Source: Gynurincola endophyticus (GTDB taxonomy: Bacteria; Bacteroidota; Bacteroidia; Chitinophagales; Chitinophagaceae). Taken from it: a stretch of DNA of 64,000 nt. Numbering within the stretch: position 1 is the stretch's first letter; every line of letters begins with the position of its first letter. The stretch spans positions 245,374 to 309,373 of the forward strand of contig NZ_RCWL01000006.1 of assembly GCF_003991195.1 (NCBI RefSeq), written 5' to 3'. The translations under genes and the position numbers were made by a program. The notes under the pieces were generated by a model. The model saw only the letters and a list, made by a program, of their open reading frames with translations. It was not told where the DNA came from and made no database searches. Of the stretch, positions 57,801-64,000 are shown piece after piece.

Positions 57801-58482
57801 ATTTACCCATTCATTTGATGATATCTCCCTCAACAATAATTTATATGGCATCAATACTTTTACAAATCTCGACAATAACCGGATCGTTAAAAATGAATCT
57901 CACTCAGGCTTCCGTTCATACAGGTTAAGTGGTACCGACCTGTCAATGACGGCGAAGGTGAATACACTGTCGCCGGAAACACATACTGAGTTTTTGTATA
58001 ACTCAAGAAACGAGTTTCATAAATCATATGACAGTTCATACTCCTACAAAGGGTTTTCACCGATACCGGCTAAAAAATATATTATCCAGGCATGGGTAAA
58101 ACCCACCAATCCTTATGAAAATACTATCCATTTTAATCTGAAAATGAACGGTAGTAATGTGGCTTATGACAAAAAAGCAATCGTTGATAAATGGGTATTG
58201 ATTGAAGGGGAAATCACCACTCCGGCTACGGGATCTTTTAGTTTGTCATTCTCAGGAAACAATACTTATCTGGATGACATCAGAATCTTCCCTAAAAAAG
58301 CACTTGCCAAATCTTATGTGTACGACTATGCCGATTATAAATTGCTGGCAGAGCTAGACGAAAACCATATGGCCACTTTTTATGAATACGATGAACAGGG
58401 TGACCTGATACGTATCAAAAAAGAATCGGAAAAAGGAATTCTCACCATTCAGGAACAAAGAAAAAATGTGAAAAGAAAATGA
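51865..58482 (+). CDS. Giant exported protein with TcB/RHS-like N-terminus and YD-repeat C-terminus
   Basis: 2205 residues. Signal peptide about 1-31 (FFLIIYSVQLFSPVYVFA). Directly after it comes AQVVDPFSGDLNYSIPLLEV and PLNISYNSNLRMDDEASWVGWGWNLN, the same layout as the start of SpvB/TcB proteins (smooth-sided PLxxGxxLSYxS..GxGW). The middle is unassigned and beta-rich. A jelly-roll, carbohydrate-binding-like module lies at about 2030-2145 (YIIQAWVKPTNPYENTI, GNNTYLDDIRIFP). The end is a YD repeat, SYVYDYADYKLLAELDENHM and YEYDEQGDLIRIKKE. There is no T9SS sorting domain and no RHS core. Its stop overlaps the next gene by 4 bp (ATGA). Confidence 0.75.
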   Translation: MKMQHRSRKSFALFFLIIYSVQLFSPVYVFALTSGPKQPEFSGFQAADIAQVVDPFSGDLNYSIPLLEVDGYPLNISYNSNLRMDDEASWVGWGWNLNIGSLDRHVRGVADDMDGSKGDQLVNEERMKLKKRVGGSVTGAVELLGLDIETKSKKTNNDTTIHKPTLTGKISLGVFNDSYTGLGFERGLSVGFDLLKENTTYLTGSLGLQSNSVDGVDIKPSISLPMNSYISFIKAVSGVSFAYNSRSGLNEMTLMLGTRIAGSHSYSHRFNDMPASFFMNRSYKQQYYSGAFNVGATAGTFWAVGVNGYYSATKPEADILVNPLYGSYYAERGKNDPLAIHDFQQGQNTILTDNTPLIPYAIPTPDIYSFTNQLGSGQFKLHNDGGGIYYSPASTDKIENISIGVEIGPGSPMHVGANASVLVGGGSFGKWMDGNFIADSIDFKENQLHADNKYFKLIGENSNLKDEFKHLILGESLLSIDINSHKAQNSYTVHGSDQQKNGINARKLGRSNKVYRSTYIYSLNADEASKWGINKSISSYAINNGVVSNQQLFLSGESKTNINRVDSHRKSHHFSEFNVVTGDGSRYIYDIPVYNVIETDVTYDLGDEVYYGTHTSHDKHLVKMKNGGNAIVGNKGNSEMYYSKVDKPAYATQFLLGAIASADYVDATGDGLTDDDAGTYVKFNYTKLPYLFKWKSPFNLDDNGTAQVLPGGFAHEYDDKASYSYGEREQWYNHSIETKNMIAYFILEDREDAYGVKSAEGGIDTTKPLKRLKEIRLFNKNDQQTPVKTIQFEYSYDLVKGLPNNKNGNGKLTLKKIFFFNRDSDKGKYHPYIFHYNNELTNPANYGYLLTDRWGTYKPVDPTSMKNNIYPYALQDKAMADQNAAVWKLSKVELPSGADIRFDYESDDYSHVQNKKASVMTTDFRFIKDSTGTVAANLWETTGVSFTVNESLSSLGYNASFTKDQLLTWFRNETLGGSEYLYTKTAVNLRGLSNRTFNYFDYVTSYNKVVAVNVDSHSKTFYVQFESLKPSSTAQSVNPILYAALQKMRTELPHLTYPGYDLRLSDSVTGTDIEKILLGITSFFSSLEELLINFVARAKKRNFASQFDLEKSWIRIVKTDGFKLGGGSRVKKVSTYDNWKEMVGGINDYTSSYAGFEYDYTTVDERGRTISSGVASYEPFIGADENTLKQPHKYQRNIVGSFDLLFFVEEPIADMLFPSPSVGYGKVTVHQLTVEGTKDSQQRMGYNVTNFYTAKDFPTYSYKSEIKTNTRYLNLPLVLLTKLIDFRTLSQGILVEINDMHGKVKSKQAFNSKNDLISAEEYVYSTTTNSFNDKIPDTRVTTIDRKGNVHYDVDIATDVESFALMNENKNYTLGGGANFNLNVVTIGPVPVPIPTSFPYVTEQEKGVRYASLIKIVSRSGIIDRVIKTVDGAKLEMKNIAFNNETAAPIVSAQQNEFDNLVYSSSVPASWIYDEMDAKSMSYLSWSFQINTTLKGKITNTQVLNYLKPGDALYDTESDQRLYIVKNFVNGQPSYSLVNDYGNVVSNASKKCVLISPYRKNQLGQNAITVLSSKNPINYTTHKAKFVEQDLSGLNVLNVSATEFENKRLGVEDCNCPEGYSLTNDKLYCYRNIQLNTDYHFSFTHVKPFEETEDDWLMRSIPLNPSSKLAITDVNEAFYLTDSLDIWNVSGPVMGGRPYYLGVGVAKNTSLHLSQEPVEFEICLDIPRNGNYLLVYKTKANLQVVIDQGTPYNFSTNIHEHTNGRYLPMTEGKHRFYVKTDPFPDSPYLYMELIDTPLNKALTMTSIEQENLLFSTGREIEWNVPKLQMYRTIGTTTVAKKDARFDPDAGTFCLNIDIDTLPNAFNPYVSGEYSSFIPVNNYQYNVDRQYQLNAAALSDFSVVQDGYFKTASSLFYIDNNKWKKNESDNRWVVNQKNTIVDIYGNLTESVNILGAYSANIMGYNNRIVTMLAQNARQHEIFTHSFDDISLNNNLYGINTFTNLDNNRIVKNESHSGFRSYRLSGTDLSMTAKVNTLSPETHTEFLYNSRNEFHKSYDSSYSYKGFSPIPAKKYIIQAWVKPTNPYENTIHFNLKMNGSNVAYDKKAIVDKWVLIEGEITTPATGSFSLSFSGNNTYLDDIRIFPKKALAKSYVYDYADYKLLAELDENHMATFYEYDEQGDLIRIKKESEKGILTIQEQRKNVKRK

Positions 58483-59213
58483 TGAAAGTAACCATCACCA
58501 TTTTATCTGTTTTTTTTCTCTTTTCCTGTTCGGAAGCAGAAGAGGAAACGATCGCAGCTGCACCGGTTTTTCAGTTAAACCAAAAGGATAGCCTGCATAC
58601 AAACACATTGAATGCATATGTGAAGAAGATGGAAGCTGACCTGAGCCACCACCTGTTGAGTTTTGAATATGTGGTTAAGAAACAGGAGGGCGATAGCAGC
58701 CGGTTAAGGCTTTCTTATCTGAAACAAGACAGCGGGCTGTATTATAAAATAGATTCGGTGCGCATCATTGCCGATCAACAGAGAACGGTTTATATCGATG
58801 ATATCAATAAAGTAGTGACAATCACACATACCCCTTTAACGAAAACCGGTTATCTCAATAATGATTTGCTGAGCATGTTACAGGAAGAATATTTTCATAT
58901 TGATAAAATATCGTCGGAGGAAGATGATTTTTTTTCTATGAAGAATGAAACACATATACACTTTCCTTTTCTGGAAGTTGTTTTTAACCGTACCGATTCT
59001 ACCCTGCAACAAATGAGTTTTCATAGCCGCAGAGACGGCCTGTCTGAAAACTGGCAGGTGATAGACACACTTCATATGCGGGCGGTGCACTACCTGAAAG
59101 TAGAGGATACACACCATTACCGGATGGAGAATTTTTGTGCGATTGAAAAAAGTGCGTATGTGCTAAAAGGGGAGTTGAAAAAAAAGAATTACCAGATTAA
59201 AGTATTGAACTAA
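58479..59213 (+). CDS. Lipoprotein of unknown function
   Basis: 244 residues with lipoprotein signal MMKVTITILSVFFLFSC followed by SEAEEE, an acidic stretch that may direct surface display. Two adjacent ATG codons (58479, 58482) are possible starts; the first overlaps the giant gene's stop. Beta-rich body (YYKIDSVRIIADQQRTVYID, HYLKVEDTHHYRMENF). Not recognised. Second lipoprotein of the operon. Confidence 0.65.
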   Translation: MMKVTITILSVFFLFSCSEAEEETIAAAPVFQLNQKDSLHTNTLNAYVKKMEADLSHHLLSFEYVVKKQEGDSSRLRLSYLKQDSGLYYKIDSVRIIADQQRTVYIDDINKVVTITHTPLTKTGYLNNDLLSMLQEEYFHIDKISSEEDDFFSMKNETHIHFPFLEVVFNRTDSTLQQMSFHSRRDGLSENWQVIDTLHMRAVHYLKVEDTHHYRMENFCAIEKSAYVLKGELKKKNYQIKVLN

Positions 59214-59224
59214 ATACTACTTAA

Positions 59225-62200
59225 ATGAAGTTATTAGTAAAGCCGCTGCTGCTGGCTCTCACATGGATGATGACTGTTTATTCTGCAACGGCGCAGAATA
59301 TCAGATGGTATAATAAAATGGATTCTGCTATTAAAGTAAACGATACTTTAGTAGTGGCCGATACTGCTTACCTGAGCAGCCATTTTAACTGGAACAGTAT
59401 TAAAGACAGGAGCACCGTTAATATTGTAAAACTCGAAGTGGATTATACCCGGTTATCTGCTGCTTTGCCTGATTTTTTTGCACAGGTTGACCTGGAAGTC
59501 ACTTACTATTCAGTAGTAGACTCTAACCCTACTATGAAATCAACCATTCCGGTAGTGAACAACTATTCGCTCAGGCTGAATAAAAATGAAGCCGGTGGTG
59601 AATTAAAACTGGCTGATCAGTTACAGTTTACAAATGGATATGATGTAAGAATAAAGGTGAAAAGTATAGTGAGTGATCAGTATGATAGCATATTGCCCCC
59701 ACTTTTCAAACTTTCTTCGTGGATTTATATAGACCGGCATCAGGTATTAAACCCTTCATCCGGGCAATATAATTTATTTGCACTCACCGAAGAAAACGCA
59801 TTTCCAATTGTATATACATTAGACACTTCTTCGGGTAATAAAACGGTGAATGTTCAGCGTGGTACCGTGTGGGGAGCTGTAGAGTATGACCTGGAATGGA
59901 CCTTCATCGACTCCACAGGAAACAATATTGCCGTGCTGGACAGTATCAGAAATCATCAACAGGTATCGGAAGCCGCGTTAAATACATTATTTAAATACAA
60001 TTCAAACCGTATTTTCTTTGGTGCCGTGAGCAGTTACAAAATACCCCTGGTATCGAACAGCGACTTTTTAATGATCCGTATGAGAACGGTATCGTATGAA
60101 GACGGAAAGAGAGTTGAAGGAGACTGGCAATACAAAGATGCTACGCAGGAATTCTGTTTTCTCAATCTGCAGCATCTTCGGCATCAGCGAAACCTGAACT
60201 GGATTTACACTGCTAACTTTATTGAAGAAGGTTTAAGGGCGGAGAGCATTAACTTCTTCGACGGAAATTTCACCGGTAAACAAAATATCGTATTAGATAA
60301 TGAGAACAGTACGGCTATCGTAAACGAATCGATATACGATCGTTTCAACCGTCAGGTGGGTAGTTTTTTACCGGCTCCCACACCGCAAAATAACCTGTGG
60401 TTTAAAACTAACTTCAATGTAGGTTTAAACAATAAACCGTTTGATTATAAATTTATCAATGATTCGGTGAATAATTGTTGTATTACTGCACCGGCAGTGT
60501 CGAATAGTTCCGGTGCAGGTAATTATTATTCTGCTGCGAGCTGGTTACTTGCTGAAAACAGAAATGTATTTGATCAGTACACGCCTTCTGCAGATAGTTT
60601 TCCTTACTCGCTGCAACAATTTACCGACGATGCTACGGGCCGTATCCGTTACCAGGGTGGGGTGGGTAAACAATTTCAGCTGAATGAACACAACGGTAAG
60701 TTTACCAGTTTCTTCTACGGTAAACCTACCCAATATGAACTGGATAAATTATTCGGTAATAATGCCGGCTTTGCACAGCATTATTTAAAAAATCTGACCG
60801 TTGACCCTAACGGTGTGCTTTCTGTAAGTTATCTGAATGCGGCCGGTAATGTCATTGCCACCGCTTTATCCGGCTTACCTGCCGGTAACCTCGAAAGCAT
60901 TGGGTCATTGGGGTATGTTACGGAAGATTATAACGCGCTGATAGACCTCAACGGTTTTACTTATAACAAAGATGCTTTATTGATTGAAGCAGCCTCCAGC
61001 CACCTGAATGTTTTACCCGGCACGATAGCTACTGTGAAATATACTGTTCAGAACCTATCTTACCTGTATAAATCACTGAATCTCGAAGCCTGTAATAAAT
61101 GTTATTACGAACTGGAACTGAAAGTACAGTCAGACTGTGATACCGACAGCATTCTCGCCAAGAATAAAGTATTGTTCGACGGCAATACATTGGTTTGTGA
61201 AAACGGTACTCCTTTCATTGATTCTGCCTTATATCCTATGAACCAGATCGGCGAATATAAATTTTCTATGCAGTTATCGATGAGCAGGCAATATATTGAT
61301 AGCAGTTTTATAGCATTGAAAACTTTGCGGGAGGTAAATAATGATATTAAAAAAGAAGCTGACTTTCTGGTAGAACGATTTAATACATTGGTTTTAGACG
61401 ATAACTTTAAAGAATGCGGGGCCTGTTTTGACAAACTGGGGAAACCGGCAGATTTTAAGGCAAATATCAAAGAGGTTTATTATCAATACGGTTATGATTC
61501 GATCACTGTTTCACGGCTGGATACGCTGATTGATAACAAATACACCCATTTACTCGAACTGTGTAAAGCTTCGCAGGATAAATGTATGGTGGCAAGCCCC
61601 TGTGATGACTCTAAGCAACAGATGCTGGCAGACCTTCAACCCGGTGGACAATACTTTCTCATTGACACCACCCGTTTTCAACCGAACGGAGACTATGTAA
61701 TAGCTGAACCGAATATCAACTTTGTTTATAAAGTCTGGAAACAAAAGTTCTTCAGAGAGCATCCTGCCGACTTTGATTATATCGACGATTCTATTTTTGT
61801 AGATAATGAAAGATGGGTAAAGGTATATGACTCTTCGGTAACATTTAATCAACTGGTGCAACAATGGAAACCTTCCTGGTCGGAGAAATTTATTGAGTTT
61901 CACCCTGAATATTGTCAGCTCTTATTCTGTCAGACAAACAGCTACTATAAAAGCTGGGATAATCTGCTGACTAATTTCATCAATGATACGGCCGAACTGC
62001 ACAAGCTTTATTTTGATAACCGGGTGCAATACCATAGAGATTCAATCGACTGGTTATTGAAACATGATACCTTCTTTAAATTTGCACCTGCTGCTATTTA
62101 TGATTCATTCAGGCTCGATATACAAAAATATACAACGAGAGTACTGTCGATTGATACGAATATTTTACCCGAAATGCCACTGTCGGGTTATGTAGATATG

Positions 62201-64000
62201 ATTTTGTATTGCAGCGACAGTACCGGTTCTTATTCACCCTGTGTAATTGATAATGAATGCCGAAGTGAAGTCAGGGAGTTTGACCTGTATAAAAAACTTT
62301 ATCTGGAAAGAAAGGAATTCTATTACAACGAATATCGTGATGACTATGTGTGTACCGGAACCTGTTTTATCGGGTCGGCCTATAATGATTCTTTTTGCGT
62401 AGACCCTTCAAAGTTCACGATCAGTGAATACCAGTTAAATAACAATACGCCGCAAACAAAAGTATTGCTGATTACATTCGACCGTCAGTTTAATTACGAT
62501 AGTGTGGTTGTTCATTTTAAAGACTTTAATACTTATACCGGTGCGAATCCGAAAAAAATGCGCACCATTACTTTCCCCAGCGGAAAGGATTCGGTTTTCC
62601 TGGAGGTAGAAGCTTATGTGAACCCAGCTTTGACCTATTTAAGTTCTACCGTATGTTATGAAGTTCCGATCACAGTAGCCTGCCTGTATGGTGAAAGCCG
62701 TAACCTCGACCTGAGCAGTTATACCCAATTGAATGACAGCCTCTATTTCAGGCAGGTAATTGATACCAATGGTATTTTCAGTGATACGATCCGTATTATA
62801 AAAGGATTGATCAACCAGCCGCCGTTGGTAGGAATCAATTATTTTGAAACTTCAGTAGATTATTACGGTTGTTTGAATGTAAAACACGGTACGGCTAATT
62901 ATAACTTTACACAATCCTGGCTGGTATATACCAGAAAAGATTCGTGTGAAGCGCAGGTGTTAAACCTGAACTTTCATTTTTCAAGAAACGATTCGGTATT
63001 TGCTTCGAACTATCCTGATCCGACTTTCTCGGGTTCTAATTTTCTGTACTTCAGAGATACCGTTTATACGGTTATACCGGGCGTAGAAAATGTAATACCG
63101 CACGATTCATTGGGCGGCGCTTACGGAACTACTTTTGTAAAGGAGTTTTTCAAGTGCCTGAAAATTAATTATTATTATTTCCATACACCTACCAGTATTA
63201 CTTATGAAAATGTATGGCTGATCGGTAAACGGGTGGATGTTTGTGATACGGCACAGGTGATAGTAGCTGATTACAGAATCAATGACTCTACTTATTATCA
63301 GGGTGGATATATTTTGAATGTAAAGCGGCTCGAAAACATATACACCGGTTATTGTCCGGGATATGTGGATGATATACGCAAGTGTTTAAAAATTAGGGTG
63401 GGCTCCACTACTTATCAATATTACCAGCGTGCCGTAACCAGATGCAATAATTGTACGGATGTATTTGACTATACTTTAACAGCTTCTTCTTACAATAGTG
63501 GTGGAAGTTATTTCATACGATCGAACGGAGATACCGTATTTGTTTATGCGAATGTGAGCCCGACTTATACTCCGCCGGTAACCGGTGCTAGTTCTTCCGG
63601 TTGGTATAAATGTGCCAGAATTACGGTAGGAGCCACTAACTATAATTTTTATTCGGCACGGATTGTTATCAAACCGGCTTGTGATAAAATTATTTTCTAT
63701 GGCTGGAATGCGAATGGCAGTGCCAATACCAGCCTTGGCGGGGATGTGTATTTCGACTTTCTGCCAGGCAGATGTTTAGAGTCTGTTACTTACACTTATC
63801 CTTGTTTGCGGATCGAGTATTCTGACGGCAGCCTTTACCAGTTTTATGGTTCTACCAAACAGATATACGTTTGTACGAGGTACCTCGGCGGGCCGATTGA
63901 AGAGTTTGATCTGTTGAATAACCTGTCGGCTCCTAATACCATTCCCGGTTCATTCCCGGTAAATATTCTGGTAGCCGCTTACCTGCCGATTGAGCAGGGA
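59225..64000 (+). CDS. Giant exported Cys-containing protein, 3' end beyond the window
   Basis: Open for 1592 codons from ATG 59225 to the last base, so the protein is longer than 1592 residues. Signal peptide MKLLVKPLLLALTWMMTVYSATAQ. Repeated Cys pairs are spread through it (CNKC, CGAC, CRSEV, CNNC), with stretches such as KECGACFDKLGKPADF and FHPEYCQLLFC that I recall from very large Bacteroidota proteins ending in RHS cores. Beta-rich throughout, with many Tyr, Asn and Asp. It is 11 bp behind the preceding lipoprotein gene and clearly in the same operon. The C-terminal function lies outside this window. Confidence 0.8.
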   Translation, partial: MKLLVKPLLLALTWMMTVYSATAQNIRWYNKMDSAIKVNDTLVVADTAYLSSHFNWNSIKDRSTVNIVKLEVDYTRLSAALPDFFAQVDLEVTYYSVVDSNPTMKSTIPVVNNYSLRLNKNEAGGELKLADQLQFTNGYDVRIKVKSIVSDQYDSILPPLFKLSSWIYIDRHQVLNPSSGQYNLFALTEENAFPIVYTLDTSSGNKTVNVQRGTVWGAVEYDLEWTFIDSTGNNIAVLDSIRNHQQVSEAALNTLFKYNSNRIFFGAVSSYKIPLVSNSDFLMIRMRTVSYEDGKRVEGDWQYKDATQEFCFLNLQHLRHQRNLNWIYTANFIEEGLRAESINFFDGNFTGKQNIVLDNENSTAIVNESIYDRFNRQVGSFLPAPTPQNNLWFKTNFNVGLNNKPFDYKFINDSVNNCCITAPAVSNSSGAGNYYSAASWLLAENRNVFDQYTPSADSFPYSLQQFTDDATGRIRYQGGVGKQFQLNEHNGKFTSFFYGKPTQYELDKLFGNNAGFAQHYLKNLTVDPNGVLSVSYLNAAGNVIATALSGLPAGNLESIGSLGYVTEDYNALIDLNGFTYNKDALLIEAASSHLNVLPGTIATVKYTVQNLSYLYKSLNLEACNKCYYELELKVQSDCDTDSILAKNKVLFDGNTLVCENGTPFIDSALYPMNQIGEYKFSMQLSMSRQYIDSSFIALKTLREVNNDIKKEADFLVERFNTLVLDDNFKECGACFDKLGKPADFKANIKEVYYQYGYDSITVSRLDTLIDNKYTHLLELCKASQDKCMVASPCDDSKQQMLADLQPGGQYFLIDTTRFQPNGDYVIAEPNINFVYKVWKQKFFREHPADFDYIDDSIFVDNERWVKVYDSSVTFNQLVQQWKPSWSEKFIEFHPEYCQLLFCQTNSYYKSWDNLLTNFINDTAELHKLYFDNRVQYHRDSIDWLLKHDTFFKFAPAAIYDSFRLDIQKYTTRVLSIDTNILPEMPLSGYVDMILYCSDSTGSYSPCVIDNECRSEVREFDLYKKLYLERKEFYYNEYRDDYVCTGTCFIGSAYNDSFCVDPSKFTISEYQLNNNTPQTKVLLITFDRQFNYDSVVVHFKDFNTYTGANPKKMRTITFPSGKDSVFLEVEAYVNPALTYLSSTVCYEVPITVACLYGESRNLDLSSYTQLNDSLYFRQVIDTNGIFSDTIRIIKGLINQPPLVGINYFETSVDYYGCLNVKHGTANYNFTQSWLVYTRKDSCEAQVLNLNFHFSRNDSVFASNYPDPTFSGSNFLYFRDTVYTVIPGVENVIPHDSLGGAYGTTFVKEFFKCLKINYYYFHTPTSITYENVWLIGKRVDVCDTAQVIVADYRINDSTYYQGGYILNVKRLENIYTGYCPGYVDDIRKCLKIRVGSTTYQYYQRAVTRCNNCTDVFDYTLTASSYNSGGSYFIRSNGDTVFVYANVSPTYTPPVTGASSSGWYKCARITVGATNYNFYSARIVIKPACDKIIFYGWNANGSANTSLGGDVYFDFLPGRCLESVTYTYPCLRIEYSDGSLYQFYGSTKQIYVCTRYLGGPIEEFDLLNNLSAPNTIPGSFPVNILVAAYLPIEQG

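Noticed and set aside
51865..64000. T9SS sorting domains on the giant proteins
   Set aside because: The first ends in a YD repeat with a basic tail, and the end of the second is outside the window.

Overview
The DNA looks like the chromosome of a member of the Bacteroidota, most likely a soil or aquatic Chitinophagales/Chitinophagaceae relative. The signs are TonB-dependent receptors beside DUF4374- and DUF2141-type proteins, two proteins ending in type IX secretion (T9SS) sorting domains, few Shine-Dalgarno sequences, occasional TAnnTTTG promoter elements, AT-rich spacers with heptamer repeats, and a Bacteroidota-style carotenoid operon (crtI-crtB-idi-crtZ-crtY) beside a divergent MarR-type regulator. 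The genus is an inference.

Layout. 1-355: non-coding, with a direct repeat and a terminator. 356-9191 (minus strand): one siderophore/iron-acquisition operon, in transcription order binding protein, permease, ATPase, TonB-dependent receptor, DUF4374-type lipoprotein, exported esterase and YncE-like beta-propeller. 9777-11903: T9SS-exported cell-surface protein. 11904-12957: spacer with a composite palindromic element, a gene remnant that kept its terminator, and a possible Cys-rich micro-ORF. 12958-14354: three compact genes of unknown role, the last a zinc-ribbon protein. 14495-20229: MarR-type regulator, the carotenoid genes (predicted end product zeaxanthin) and a convergent DUF2141 gene. 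20507-21796: second T9SS cargo. 22043-25675: second TonB-dependent receptor with a thioredoxin-like protein and a lipoprotein, behind palindromes that look like a metalloregulator operator.

26360-43408 holds a two-gene Tc (ABC) toxin locus: a fused TcB-TcC protein (SpvB domain, FG-GAP propeller, RHS cocoon, about 600-residue variable C-terminus ending in a PD-(D/E)xK-like nuclease motif) and a 2930-residue TcA-type pore subunit. A strong bidirectional terminator closes it. Then come a GNAT acetyltransferase, a sterol-desaturase-family membrane enzyme, a tRNA-Met(CAT)-like gene, a TlpA-like thioredoxin and a small alpha/beta protein.

47975-64000 (continuing past the window) is a closely packed plus-strand operon: an outer-membrane beta-barrel candidate, an exported Ig/Fn3-like protein, a lipoprotein, a 2205-residue exported protein with a TcB/RHS-like N-terminus and YD-repeat C-terminus, another lipoprotein, and a giant Cys-containing exported protein that is still open at base 64000. 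It lies 4.6 kb downstream of the Tc toxin and looks like an envelope-exported counterpart. It is the best candidate here for an undescribed system. Its first gene starts with GTG inside the arm of a perfect hairpin.
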